Shown: in pieces, positions 9,362 to 18,185 of the stretch
Position numbering within the stretch: position 1 is the first letter of the stretch
How the letters are laid out: each line of letters starts with the position of its first letter
Origin: Arenibacter latericius DSM 15913
GTDB lineage: Bacteria > Bacteroidota > Bacteroidia > Flavobacteriales > Flavobacteriaceae
DNA: 64,000 bases
Assembly: GCF_000424985.1 (NCBI RefSeq)
Contig: NZ_AUKX01000004.1
Location: 110,986 to 174,985 of the forward strand
Reading direction: 5' to 3'
Position numbers and translations under genes: made by a program
Notes under the pieces: model-generated
What the model was told of the DNA's origin: nothing
Seen by the model: the letters and a program-made list of their open reading frames with translations, nothing else
Databases searched by the model: none

Positions 9362-10642
9362 ATGAGTAAGGTTTTAAGATTAAAGCTAGTACTGCTTTTG
9401 CTGTTTTTAATAACAGTTGGGCATGCACAAAAATTAGAATCAACTGCCCCAGAGGAGGTAGGTATGTCTACCCAGAGATTAGATCGACTTTCTAAGGTGA
9501 TGGAGCAATATGTGAAAGACGGTAAAATGGCCGGAAACGTAACCTTAATTGCGAGAAAAGGCAAGATTGTTTATCACCAAGCTTTTGGAAAAAGCGATAT
9601 GGAATTAAACAAGGAAATGACTACAGATGCTATTTTTAGAATTGCCTCTCAGACCAAGGCTATTGTTAGTGTGGCTATAATGATACTTCAGGAAGAGGGT
9701 AAACTATTAATTGCCGATCCTATTGGTAATTATTTACCAGAATGGAACGAGACTACGGTAGCACAAAAGAAAGAGGATGGAGGATATGAAGTAGTACCAG
9801 CCCAAAGAAAAATCACTATCAGAGATTTATTGACACATACCGCAGGAATTGGGTATGGCCATGGCCCAGCAAAAGATGAATGGAAAGCCGCAGGCATTCA
9901 GAATTGGTATTTTGCTGATAGGAATGAACCTATTGCAGAAACTATTGCTAGAATGGCTAAACTACCCATGGATGCACAACCTGGAGAGCGATTTGTTTAT
10001 GGGTATAATACCGATATCTTAGGCGTAATCGTAGAAAAAGTTTCTGGACAGTCTTTAGATCAATTTATAAAAGAACGGATTTTAGAACCTTTGGAAATGA
10101 AGGATACCTATTTCTATTTGCCCAAAAATAAATCGGACAGATTAGCTACTTCTTATATGGCTTATAGTGGAAAAGATTTGGAAAGGGCTCCAAACCCTGG
10201 ATTGGGAGTGGGGCAGGGGCATTACGTTAAAGGGCCACGGAAAAGTTTTTCTGGAGGAGCCGGATTACTCTCTACCTCTTTAGATTATGCTACCTTTTTA
10301 CAGATGATGCTAAATGGTGGAGCATATAATGGGAATCAAATTTTATCACCAAAAACAGTAGAGTTGATGATTTCAGATCACGTAGTGTCTAGGGATATTA
10401 CCTACTCTGGAAGGAGTGGTTCCGGATTTGGTCTTGGTTTTTCTGTCACCAAAGACGTAGGTCAACGTGGGGTGCCAGGTTCTGTAGGAACGTATGAATG
10501 GGGAGGTGCTTATGGCTCTACTTATTGGGTAGATCCTGTAGAGGAATTAGTTGTTGTGTATTTTAAACAACTTATACCTACTAACGGAGTAGATGATCAT
10601 GCTAAATTGCGAAATCTTGTGTACCAAGCAATTATAGAGTAG
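9362..10642 (+). CDS. exported serine hydrolase, class C beta-lactamase fold
   Basis: 426 residues from the ATG at 9362 (a TTG three codons earlier is a weaker start). A signal peptide ends around GHAQ. The beta-lactamase/transpeptidase-like domain fills the rest: S-x-x-K is seen in ASQTKA, the tyrosine motif in FVYGYNTD, and the third box region in YEWGGAYGSTYWVDP, where W-G-G stands for the KTG/HxG position. This pattern (YGYN..D and WGG) resembles EstB-type esterases rather than true beta-lactamases. Likely a periplasmic esterase or peptidase of unknown substrate; antibiotic hydrolysis is not implied. Monocistronic. Confidence 0.9.
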   Translation: MSKVLRLKLVLLLLFLITVGHAQKLESTAPEEVGMSTQRLDRLSKVMEQYVKDGKMAGNVTLIARKGKIVYHQAFGKSDMELNKEMTTDAIFRIASQTKAIVSVAIMILQEEGKLLIADPIGNYLPEWNETTVAQKKEDGGYEVVPAQRKITIRDLLTHTAGIGYGHGPAKDEWKAAGIQNWYFADRNEPIAETIARMAKLPMDAQPGERFVYGYNTDILGVIVEKVSGQSLDQFIKERILEPLEMKDTYFYLPKNKSDRLATSYMAYSGKDLERAPNPGLGVGQGHYVKGPRKSFSGGAGLLSTSLDYATFLQMMLNGGAYNGNQILSPKTVELMISDHVVSRDITYSGRSGSGFGLGFSVTKDVGQRGVPGSVGTYEWGGAYGSTYWVDPVEELVVVYFKQLIPTNGVDDHAKLRNLVYQAIIE

Positions 10643-10808
10643 TAAGGTAAAAGCTTTTTTTTATGGCTTTTTAATCTTGAAATTGTAGTTATTAGTCATG
10701 AAAATAAACCTCTTAATATATTGACAAAAAGTAGAATACTAATTGTTAAGATTATGTAAATTACAATGGATTTCCCACATAATATTCTTTTAGGGAAACA
10801 ATATCTCA

Positions 10809-10816
10809 TAGTTTTG
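10809..10816 (+). promoter_or_regulatory. -7 element TAGTTTTG of second FKBP gene
   Basis: Matches TAnnTTTG, 41 bases before the ATG at 10858, the same geometry as at the paralogue near 4552. The -33 box is weak. Confidence 0.5.
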
Positions 10817-10857
10817 CAAAATAAATCAACTGTTTAAAATTAAGAGATTTAAGTTTT

Positions 10858-11286
10858 ATGACTAGAGTAAAAGCAGATGACACGGTGAAAGTTCACTATA
10901 CCGGAAAATTAAAAAATGGTCAAGTTTTCGATAGCTCTTTGGAAAGAGGCCCATTAGAAATTACATTGGGCAAAGGGATGTTGATTCCAGGGTTCGAAAA
11001 AGGGTTGTTGAATATGGAAGTAAAGGAAAAGAAAACTATTAGTGTCCCGAAAGAAGAAGCTTATGGTGATATAATAAACGAATTATTTCACGAAGTAGAA
11101 TTGAACCAACTTCCTCCAGATATTAAACCGGAAATAGGGATGGGATTAACTGCTAAAAATGAAGATGGCACAGAGCATCATCTACGAATTACAGATGTTA
11201 AGGAACATAGCGTGGTATTAGATGCTAATCATATTCTAGCGGGTCAAGATTTGACGTTCGATTTAGAAGTAGTTGAGATATTATAA
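10858..11286 (+). CDS. second SlyD-like FKBP-type peptidyl-prolyl isomerase
   Basis: 142 residues, same length and domain plan as the protein at 4598-5026 and similar throughout: VHYTGKLKNGQVFDSS, LIPGFEKGLLNMEV, the flap insert, and ILAGQDLTFDLEVVEI at the end. Cytoplasmic, no His-rich tail. The two genes lie 5.8 kb apart in the same orientation, separated by unrelated genes, so they look like a diverged duplication rather than a recent tandem copy. The substrate-facing insert is where they differ most, which would suit different client sets (inference). Confidence 0.92.
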   Translation: MTRVKADDTVKVHYTGKLKNGQVFDSSLERGPLEITLGKGMLIPGFEKGLLNMEVKEKKTISVPKEEAYGDIINELFHEVELNQLPPDIKPEIGMGLTAKNEDGTEHHLRITDVKEHSVVLDANHILAGQDLTFDLEVVEIL

Positions 11287-11305
11287 GTTAGATTTTAAAA
11301 GTAAT

Positions 11306-11343
11306 AAAGAAAGACCTTTAGTTTATATTGAAGGTCTTTCTTT
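11306..11343. terminator. rho-independent terminator
   Basis: 13-bp stem (11306-11318 with 11331-11343), 12-base loop, followed by Ts. It lies between the convergent FKBP and topoisomerase genes and may serve both. Confidence 0.8.
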
Positions 11344-11387
11344 TTATAGCCTAATACTATATGAAGACTAGATTACAGAAGATTAAT

Positions 11388-13688
11388 TTATTGCGTTCCT
11401 TTTAAAATTTCTAAGACTAACGCTTTGGTAAGAGGTTTACCATTTGCTTTAACCTTAATGTCATCAAAAGAAAATCTAAAATCACATCCATTACGGAAGT
11501 CGCTACAGCCGTAGGCAGACTTTCCCTTTACGATTTCTCCTTTATTACATTTAGGGCATATAGGAGTGTCATTAACCGGTGTGGTCTCCTTTTTAATTTT
11601 AGGTTCTAATATTAATTTAAACTGTTCGTCAAACCTTACCAAGCCCTCTACCTCATCGCCATCATTGGGTTTAAAACCTTTTAGGTTTACAGTGCACCCT
11701 TTCTTAAGCAACCTAATAAATTGGTTTTCGGAAATAGTTTTCCCATGGAAATTGAACGGCAACAAAAAATCACAACCCTTTTTATAGTCGCTGCACCCAA
11801 AAGCCGACTTCCCTTTTAAAAGCTTGCCCTCCTTACATTTGGGACAGCTTGAATTTTCAACACTTTTTTTCTTCTTGACCGTCTTTTTATTTTCTAACTT
11901 TTGTACGGTAGTTGTATGGGAAATGTTAGCGCGTTTGGTTTCGCTTCTAACTTCGTATACTAATTGGTCTACCATTCGCTTCATATTTTTTATGAAAGTT
12001 CCTGCAGTAAACTCGCCTTTCTCTATATCTTTAAGTTGCTTTTCCCACATACCTGTAAGTTCGGCCGACTTTAAAAGTTCGTTTTGAATGGTATCAATTA
12101 ATTGAATTCCCGTGGGAGTGGGGAGTACTTGCTTTTTGTTTCTTTTTATATATTTACGCCTAAAGAGGGTTTCTATAATATTAGCACGTGTAGACGGTCT
12201 ACCTATACCATTCTCTTTCATTAACTCCCGCATTTCGTCATCATCTACTTGTTTTCCGGCAGTTTCCATAGCCCTCAATAAGGTAGCCTCTGTAAACTGT
12301 TTGGGAGGTTTGGTTTGTTTCTCCAAAAAGGAGGGTTCGTGCGGACCTTTTTCACCTTTAACAAAGGTTGGTAATATTCCGGTTTCCTTTTTTCCCTTAG
12401 AATCTGATGTCTCGAAAACAACTCGCCATCCTTTTTTTAGGATTTCTTTTCCTGTGGTTTTAAAGTTAATGGTGGTTACTTTCCCAATAACAGTAGTATT
12501 AGAAACTTCGCAATCTTCATAGAAAACTGCTATAAACCGTCTCACAATACTATCATAAACCTGCTTCTGAGCAGGATTCATATTGATTTCTACTCCAGTA
12601 GGAATAATAGCATGGTGATCCGTAACCTTTTTATCATTAAATACCTTGGTAGACTTTTTTATTTTCTTGTCTAGTAGGGGAGTGCATAAATCTGAATACT
12701 GGCTTAAGTTTCTAAGGATTCCCCCAATTTTTGGATACATATCTGTGGGTAAAAAGGTGGTGTCTACCCTAGGATAGGTAACTGCTTTTTGCTCGTATAA
12801 TTTCTGAACTATTTTTAATGTTTCATCTGCCGATAATCCAAACTTATTATTGCAGTGTACTTGTAATCCCGTTAGGTCGAATAATTTAGGTGCATATTCC
12901 TTTCCCTTCTTTTTGGTGATGGAAACAATCTCAAACTCATGCTCTTTTACCATGGCTGCCACTGCCTCACCTTCTTCCATCTTTAAGAAGCGTCCTTCTT
13001 CATAACTGAATACCGTTTCGCGATATAAAGTTTGCAATTCCCAATACGGCTGGGGCTTAAAATTCTCAATTTCTTTAAATCGGTTTACTACCATGGCAAG
13101 GGTAGGTGTCTGCACTCTACCAATAGACAGCATTTGCTTATATCCCCCGTGCTTTACAGTGTAAAGTCGTGTAGCATTAATACCTAATAACCAATCTCCA
13201 ATAGCACGTGAAAAACCGGCGTAGTAAAGATGGTCATAATCTTCGGAGGGTTTTAATTTTGTAAACCCTTCCTTTATTGCTTCTGTAGTTAGAGAGGATA
13301 TCCATAGTCGCTTTACTTCTCCCTTATAGTTAGCCTGGTTTAGAACCCATCGTTGAATCAGTTCTCCTTCCTGACCAGCATCCCCGCAATTGATAACCAA
13401 TTCGGCTTTATCAAACAGCCCTTTTACAATTTTGAACTGTTTTTGAATACCCTCGTTCTCTACTACCTTAGTTTTAAACTTTTCTGGCAGCATAGGTAAG
13501 TTGTTGAGATCCCAACTCTTCCAATGTGGCTTATAATCATTGGGTTCATATAAGGTACAAAGATGCCCGAATGTATAGGTAACGGCATAGCCATTTCCTT
13601 CAAAATAACCATCATGTTTGGTATTGGCACCTAAAACTTGGGCAATTTCTCTAGCAACACTTGGCTTTTCTGCAATACAGACCTTCAC
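11388..13688 (-). CDS. topB: DNA topoisomerase III (type IA)
   Basis: 766 residues. The Toprim domain is at the N-terminus (MKVCIAEKPSVAREIA, then the acidic motif in NCGDAGQEGELIQRW). The core follows, with SIGRVQTPTLAMV and the catalytic tyrosine motif in TYPRVDTTFLP. Two C-terminal zinc-ribbon-like modules repeat C-P-K-C ... GKSA-GCSD ... GCDF (about residues 625-660 and 715-745). The enzyme passes single strands through a transient 5'-phosphotyrosine break and usually works with RecQ; a recQ gene lies at 35114-37240. Length and motifs agree with the topoisomerase III family of Bacteroidota. Start ATG is clear. Monocistronic. Confidence 0.94.
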   Translation of the reverse strand: MKVCIAEKPSVAREIAQVLGANTKHDGYFEGNGYAVTYTFGHLCTLYEPNDYKPHWKSWDLNNLPMLPEKFKTKVVENEGIQKQFKIVKGLFDKAELVINCGDAGQEGELIQRWVLNQANYKGEVKRLWISSLTTEAIKEGFTKLKPSEDYDHLYYAGFSRAIGDWLLGINATRLYTVKHGGYKQMLSIGRVQTPTLAMVVNRFKEIENFKPQPYWELQTLYRETVFSYEEGRFLKMEEGEAVAAMVKEHEFEIVSITKKKGKEYAPKLFDLTGLQVHCNNKFGLSADETLKIVQKLYEQKAVTYPRVDTTFLPTDMYPKIGGILRNLSQYSDLCTPLLDKKIKKSTKVFNDKKVTDHHAIIPTGVEINMNPAQKQVYDSIVRRFIAVFYEDCEVSNTTVIGKVTTINFKTTGKEILKKGWRVVFETSDSKGKKETGILPTFVKGEKGPHEPSFLEKQTKPPKQFTEATLLRAMETAGKQVDDDEMRELMKENGIGRPSTRANIIETLFRRKYIKRNKKQVLPTPTGIQLIDTIQNELLKSAELTGMWEKQLKDIEKGEFTAGTFIKNMKRMVDQLVYEVRSETKRANISHTTTVQKLENKKTVKKKKSVENSSCPKCKEGKLLKGKSAFGCSDYKKGCDFLLPFNFHGKTISENQFIRLLKKGCTVNLKGFKPNDGDEVEGLVRFDEQFKLILEPKIKKETTPVNDTPICPKCNKGEIVKGKSAYGCSDFRNGCDFRFSFDDIKVKANGKPLTKALVLEILKGTQ

Positions 13689-13924
13689 TTTTAATTGATT
13701 TTTTTAAGTCGTGCAAAGTACTCAATTTTAACCTAACCTCTAGTACTTCATCTTGTAACAACTAGAATTGACCCACATATTTTAGATAAAAATAAATCAA
13801 CCACTAACATTCCATAGGCTAATAAATCAAAAAGGTTTAGCATGCTTTAAATTCTATATGGGCTATAAGCAGAGTTTTTATTTGAAAAATTTAACAGAAG
13901 AAATAACTTATGGCTTTTCCTTTA

Positions 13925-13940
13925 ATCGTAATATTGCAAT
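13925..13940. promoter_or_regulatory. operator-like palindrome before the arsenic-type genes
   Basis: The 16 bases ATCGTAATATTGCAAT match their own reverse complement at 12 positions and centre on AATATT, like metalloregulator (ArsR-type) operators. It lies 50 bases before the ATG at 13990, which supports that start and argues against coding use of 13858-13989. No ArsR gene is nearby, so the regulator would act in trans (inference). Confidence 0.45.
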
Positions 13941-13989
13941 AGAGTTATATCTATCAAGGGAAAGTTATAAAACTGAAAAATATATAAAG

Positions 13990-14463
13990 ATGAAATTAGA
14001 AGAAATAAAAGCACATTTAAAAACCTTGGAAACTATCGCTTTCCAACTACCTAACGGACAATTTGTACCAAGTCATTTTCATGTTACTGAAGTGGGTAAG
14101 GTTCATAAACATTTTATAGATTGTGGTGGAAAAGTTAGAATAGAAGAGGTTATTAATTTTCAACTTTGGGAAGCCGATGATTACGATCACCGAATTCATC
14201 CAGAAAAATTGATTCATATTATTGAACTTTCTGAAAAAACTTTAAACCTAAAAAATCAAGAAATAGAAGTAGAATACCAAGGGAAAACCATAGGGAAATA
14301 TGGGTTGGAATTTAATGGTACTCATTTCTTGCTAACTAATAAGCAGACAGATTGTTTAGCAAAGGATAATTGCGGTGTCCCAGAGAGCAAACCTAAGGTG
14401 CAGTTAAAAGAGTTAGCAACAAATCAGCAATCTTCTTGTGCTCCAGGTTCAGGCTGCTGTTAA
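13990..14463 (+). CDS. DUF6428 family protein (arsenic-associated)
   Basis: 157 residues from ATG 13990. An upstream in-frame ATG at 13858 would add 44 residues unlike the family and run over the palindrome, so the shorter form is chosen. The core starts LEEIKAHLKTLETIAFQLPNG and contains the paired histidines SHFHVTEVGKVHKHF, a C-G-G and a late cysteine-rich end (KDNCGVPE ... SSCAPGSGCC). Proteins of this type sit between ArsR and an ArsC-like phosphatase in many Bacteroidota; biochemical role unknown, metalloid or metal binding is plausible from the His and Cys content. The ArsC-like gene follows after 16 bases. Confidence 0.8.
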   Translation: MKLEEIKAHLKTLETIAFQLPNGQFVPSHFHVTEVGKVHKHFIDCGGKVRIEEVINFQLWEADDYDHRIHPEKLIHIIELSEKTLNLKNQEIEVEYQGKTIGKYGLEFNGTHFLLTNKQTDCLAKDNCGVPESKPKVQLKELATNQQSSCAPGSGCC

Positions 14464-14479
14464 TTAAATATAATTCAAC

Positions 14480-15097
14480 ATGTTATTCCACAAGATAACG
14501 GGATTTGTAGAAAGCTTAAACCCAGACTCCATCTTAGAGGAAAGGAAGTTATTGCTCCAACCTTTAATTAATCATTTGCAATCCTGTATTAGTAATGGGG
14601 AAATGATTAATCTAAATTTTATATGTACTCATAATTCTAGGAGAAGTCATCTAGCACAAATTTGGGGGCAAGCAATGGCATATCACTACAACATTAATAA
14701 TCTATATTGTTATTCTGGGGGTACCGTTGCTACTTCAATTTACCCAATGGTTGTTAAAACCCTTGAAGATGCGGGTTTTGAGTTTACGAAACTAGGGGGT
14801 GATGAGAACCCAATATATGCTATAAAATTTGCACCTAATCAGCCACCAGTAATAGGATTCTCTAAAGCCTATAATCATAATTTTAATCCGAATTCTAAAT
14901 TTACAGCGATAATGACTTGTTCCGAAGCCAATGAAGCGTGTCCTATTATTTCTGGAGCGGAAAATCGGATTCCGCTAACTTATGATGATCCTAAACTATT
15001 TGATGACACACCATTACAGGAAACAAAGTATCATGAGCGTAGTACTCAAATTACTACAGAATTATGCTATGTGTTTTCACAACTTAAAAGAGCGTAG
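14480..15097 (+). CDS. ArsC-like low-molecular-weight protein tyrosine phosphatase
   Basis: 205 residues. The phosphatase loop C-x5-R is seen in ICTHNSRRSHLAQ near residues 50-62, and MTCSEANEACP near 155 supplies further cysteines, as in thioredoxin-coupled arsenate reductases. A second acidic motif, TYDDP, stands where these enzymes have the general acid DP. Family knowledge: reduces arsenate to arsenite, or acts as tyrosine phosphatase. It pairs with the DUF6428 gene upstream, but the usual ArsR and Acr3/ArsB arsenite exporter genes are missing from this locus, so arsenite export would need genes elsewhere. Confidence 0.82.
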   Translation: MLFHKITGFVESLNPDSILEERKLLLQPLINHLQSCISNGEMINLNFICTHNSRRSHLAQIWGQAMAYHYNINNLYCYSGGTVATSIYPMVVKTLEDAGFEFTKLGGDENPIYAIKFAPNQPPVIGFSKAYNHNFNPNSKFTAIMTCSEANEACPIISGAENRIPLTYDDPKLFDDTPLQETKYHERSTQITTELCYVFSQLKRA

Positions 15098-15199
15098 TAA
15101 ATATTGTTTCTGTTAAAACCAAGTAATTTCTATTTGCTTTGATTCGAATAAATCAAATGCTATATTTATAACGTATATCATTTTATTTAGACCTTATTT

Positions 15200-15898
15200 A
15201 TGAAAAGTTTACTGCTTGGTTTTACTTTTGTTATTGCAGCATCGGTATGCAGCGCTCAAGAATCTATCTCTCTTTTTAATGGAAAGGATCTTACGGGTTG
15301 GCATGTAGATGTGCCACAAATGGACAATAATCCAAATGCAAGAAATCCTTTTATTGTTCGCAATAATCAATTGGTAAGCTTAGGTGAGCCTCAAGGACAT
15401 TTAATAACGGATGACAACTATTCTAACTTTAGGTTAAAAGTGGAATACCGTTTTCCTGGGAAGCCAGGTAACTGTGGAGTATTAGTGTTTGCTTCAACCC
15501 CAAGATCACTTTATGATATGTTTCCAAAATCTATAGAAGTACAAATGATGCATGAGAATGCGGGAGATTTTTGGTGCATTGTTGAAGATATCACTGTAGA
15601 TAATATGGAAGAGAAAAGAGGACCTAAAGCAGATTGGGGCATTACCGAGGGAAAACTACGTAGAATAAAAAAACTAACCGATGGATCTGAAAATCCTTTA
15701 GGGGAGTGGAATTATATGACTATTGAATGTTTAGATAATGAAATTAAAGTTTGGCTAAATGGCGATTTGGTAAACCATGGCTATAATGCTACGGCCAATA
15801 GTGGACAAATTGCAATACAAGCCGAAGGAGCAGAGGTGGAATTTAGAAAAGTGATGCTTACCCCCATAAAGGAATTAAGTGATAGTGAACCTCAATAG
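15200..15898 (+). CDS. exported DUF1080 (3-keto-disaccharide hydrolase-like) protein
   Basis: 232 residues. A signal peptide ends near CSAQ. The remainder is a DUF1080 concanavalin-like jelly roll: SLFNGKDLTGWHVD at the start, the strand LKVEYRFPGKPGNCGV, EVQMMHENAGDFW in the middle and IAIQAEGAEVEFRKVMLTP at the end. Family members bind or cleave oxidised disaccharides and act in the envelope. Here the gene stands alone, not in a sugar-oxidation cluster, so the substrate is open. A strong terminator follows. Confidence 0.88.
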   Translation: MKSLLLGFTFVIAASVCSAQESISLFNGKDLTGWHVDVPQMDNNPNARNPFIVRNNQLVSLGEPQGHLITDDNYSNFRLKVEYRFPGKPGNCGVLVFASTPRSLYDMFPKSIEVQMMHENAGDFWCIVEDITVDNMEEKRGPKADWGITEGKLRRIKKLTDGSENPLGEWNYMTIECLDNEIKVWLNGDLVNHGYNATANSGQIAIQAEGAEVEFRKVMLTPIKELSDSEPQ

Positions 15899-15920
15899 AT
15901 GAAAATGAAATTTAAAGTTT

Positions 15921-15956
15921 AAAAAGGATCGATTAACCTATTAATCGATCCTTTTT
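15921..15956 (+). terminator. rho-independent terminator
   Basis: Perfect 16-bp stem (15921-15936 with 15941-15956) with a 4-base loop, its own 3' arm ending in Ts; 23 bases after the DUF1080 stop. Confidence 0.85.
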
Positions 15957-15983
15957 AAGTTTTAGATAAATTATCCAATTAAT

Positions 15984-16040
15984 GCCTTGTGGGCCTGCCC
16001 GTACCATAAATTTCAGTCGGACTTGCCCCGAGGTAGTTTA
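15984..16040. repeat. GC-rich intergenic element, possibly a decayed repeat
   Basis: A short stretch with GGGCCTGCCCG and CTTGCCCCGAGG stands out in an otherwise AT-rich spacer. Similar words (TTGCCCGA, CCGAGG, GCCCGCC) recur at 21455-21562. Consistent with a dispersed palindromic repeat family, but the match is loose. Confidence 0.3.
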
Positions 16041-16143
16041 TTCTATGCGGTATAATCATTTGGAAAATCCCCTTTTTTTAAATTGATAACAATGTTGTAT
16101 CTTAAAAGGGTAAGTAGCAGCCTCTTTTCTAAATTTAAATGAA

Positions 16144-16851
16144 ATGCGTATCCCTTATCTTTTAATATTAGGTTTTGGTATTTTTATTAATTCTGTTATA
16201 GTGGCACAAGAAAGCGAGGAGATAGAACGAATAAACATGGTTAATAGACAACTTATTGCGAGGGGAATAAAAGACCCTTCTACTTTGGAAGCTATGAGAG
16301 TGGTTCCTAGACATAAGTTTGTTCCTAATAAAATAGTTAAGCAGGCTTATAACGATCATGCTTTGCCTATCGGCAATGATCAAACCATTTCTCAACCATA
16401 CATCGTTGCTTTTATGACAGAAAGCTTAAAATTAAGTCCAACAGACAAAGTCTTAGAAATAGGTACAGGATCTGGATATCAAGCAGCGGTTTTGGCAAAA
16501 ATGGTATCCTCGGTATATACTATTGAAATAATTAAAAATTTGGCATATTCGGCTATAGGCCGTTTGGACTCATTGGGGTATAACAACGTTATGGTGAAAT
16601 GGGGAGATGGTTATCACGGTTGGCCAGAAGAGGCCCCATTTGATGCTATTATGGTTACCGCTGGAGCCGAAGAAGTTCCAAAACCTCTAATCTCCCAATT
16701 AAAAAATGGTGGAAGAATGGTTATCCCTGTTGATGATAAAGATGGGGGGACCTATCTTATAAGATTAACAAAACACGACGAAAAGCTTAAGAAAGAGATT
16801 TTAGCTCCAGTAAGATTTGTTCCCTTTACCAGAGACAAAAGGAATCATTAG
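16144..16851 (+). CDS. pcm: exported protein-L-isoaspartate O-methyltransferase
   Basis: 235 residues. The methyltransferase core is complete: QLIARGIKDPSTLEAM, RVVPRHKFVP, the substrate loop DQTISQPYIVAFM, and the SAM-binding motif VLEIGTGSGYQAAVLA. It repairs isoaspartyl residues in aged proteins using S-adenosylmethionine. Unusually for the family it starts with a hydrophobic leader (MRIPYLLILGFGIFINSVIVAQE) that reads as a signal peptide, so the enzyme may be periplasmic. Similar exported Pcm versions occur in Bacteroidota (recalled, not checked). Where it would get SAM outside the cytoplasm is unclear. Monocistronic. Confidence 0.88.
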   Translation: MRIPYLLILGFGIFINSVIVAQESEEIERINMVNRQLIARGIKDPSTLEAMRVVPRHKFVPNKIVKQAYNDHALPIGNDQTISQPYIVAFMTESLKLSPTDKVLEIGTGSGYQAAVLAKMVSSVYTIEIIKNLAYSAIGRLDSLGYNNVMVKWGDGYHGWPEEAPFDAIMVTAGAEEVPKPLISQLKNGGRMVIPVDDKDGGTYLIRLTKHDEKLKKEILAPVRFVPFTRDKRNH

Positions 16852-16905
16852 ATTTCCACAATTTTGCAGTCAATAAGCTTTTCGGAGAAAGGACATAACC
16901 CTCAG

Positions 16906-17493
16906 TTATATTTCTATTTCATTTAAGGGCATCACTTCACCAGGAGTCAATTTGTCCAAACTTATATTTCCAATCCTAACCCGTATTAATCGCACAGTAG
17001 GGAATCCTACTGCTGCGGTCATCTTCCGTACCTGTCTATATTTACCTTCGGTGATAGTGATACTTATCCAAGAAGTGGGTCTATGTCTACCAATTCTAAG
17101 TTTAGAGTCTGGCTCAAATAAGATAGGAGATTCTTCTAAATATTGAAGCTTAGAGGGCTTTGTTGTATATTTTTTTCCATGAATTCCTATTTCAACCCCC
17201 TTTTCCAATAAAGCTATGGCTTCCTTAGTAATCTCTCCATCCAATTGTACATAATATTCCTTTTCTACTCCCATTCGATTAATGGTGTCACTGAGTTTAC
17301 CATCTGTAGTAAGTAGTAAAAGTCCCTCCGATTTTTCATCTAGTCTTCCCACTGGCATAATATCCTGAGGAAAGGGATATAGCTCTCCCAAAAATCGTTT
17401 TTTTCTAGCTTCCTTAGTGTCGTTAGAAATGAATTGACTCAGTATTCCAAATGGTTTATAAATTTTATAGTGGGTGTAAGGTTTTAGAGTCAT
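16906..17493 (-). CDS. RNA pseudouridine synthase, RsuA/RluE type
   Basis: 195 residues from the ATG at 17493; an upstream ATG at 17547 would add 18 hydrophobic residues not seen in the family. The catalytic aspartate is in MPVGRLDEKSEGLLLLT, and the basic C-terminal motif EGKYRQVRKMTAAVGFPTVRLIRVRIG is intact. There is no N-terminal S4 domain, which fits RluE, the enzyme for pseudouridine in helix 90 of 23S rRNA (RluE/YmfC group); 16S-specific RsuA would have S4. Convergent to pcm, with no clear terminator between. Confidence 0.87.
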   Translation of the reverse strand: MTLKPYTHYKIYKPFGILSQFISNDTKEARKKRFLGELYPFPQDIMPVGRLDEKSEGLLLLTTDGKLSDTINRMGVEKEYYVQLDGEITKEAIALLEKGVEIGIHGKKYTTKPSKLQYLEESPILFEPDSKLRIGRHRPTSWISITITEGKYRQVRKMTAAVGFPTVRLIRVRIGNISLDKLTPGEVMPLNEIEI

Positions 17494-17715
17494 GGAAATA
17501 AGTAATAGCGAATTTAAAAAGGGAATATCTTTCCAAATTAGTAGCAAAGGTATAATGGAAAAGAGAAATATACTTCCAAATCTTATAGATAGTTAGTAAT
17601 AATTTTATAATTTATTAGGCTGTATTTCATTTAGGATTTACTTTGAAAATTATAGTAGATTGGTTATTATTTCACCAAAGTTTGGACCACCTCAGAGATA
17701 TTTGAATGTAGTAGT

Positions 17716-18129
17716 ATGAAAAATTCAGAAAGACGGTTAAAAGAGTCAGGTATTCGCCCAACAGCCATGCGAATCTTAGTCCACCAATTTATGCAGAATC
17801 AAAGTTCCGCTGTGAGTTTAACAGCTGTGGAGGATAATTTTGTAAGATCGGATAGGACTACCTTATACAGAACTCTTAAAACTTTTGAAGAGAAATGTAT
17901 TGTTCACCAAATAGATGATGGTACGGGAATTCCCAAATACGCACTTTGTAATCACGATGCGGATGAAGGGAAACACTCAGACCTGCACCTACATTTTCAC
18001 TGTACCCAATGTAATCAAACAACCTGCCTCACCGAACATCGGATTCCAACAATTAACCTTCCAGATGGTTTTGTACCAGAAGACATTAATATGCTTGTAA
18101 AAGGCATATGCGATAATTGTAATTTGTAA
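17716..18129 (+). CDS. Fur-family transcriptional regulator
   Basis: 137 residues. The winged-helix half holds GIRPTAMRILVHQFM and the recognition helix DRTTLYRTLKTFEEKCIV. The dimerisation half has a His/Cys set for metals, HSDLHLHFHCTQC, and a second pair CDNC at the end, making the structural Zn(Cys)4 site. Sub-type (Fur, Zur, PerR) cannot be set from this alone. It lies 56 bases before a P1B-4 metal ATPase in the same direction and probably controls it. PerR control of the related iron exporter PfeT in Bacillus is a precedent for Fur-family control of this pump class. Confidence 0.88.
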   Translation: MKNSERRLKESGIRPTAMRILVHQFMQNQSSAVSLTAVEDNFVRSDRTTLYRTLKTFEEKCIVHQIDDGTGIPKYALCNHDADEGKHSDLHLHFHCTQCNQTTCLTEHRIPTINLPDGFVPEDINMLVKGICDNCNL

Positions 18130-18185
18130 TTGCACTACCATTGCACGCACTTAAATGGTATTTTTGATTGAAACTAATAAAACTA

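Noticed and set aside
13858..13989. N-terminal extension of the DUF6428 gene
   Set aside because: Contains the operator-like palindrome and adds 44 residues unlike the family; start at 13990 preferred.
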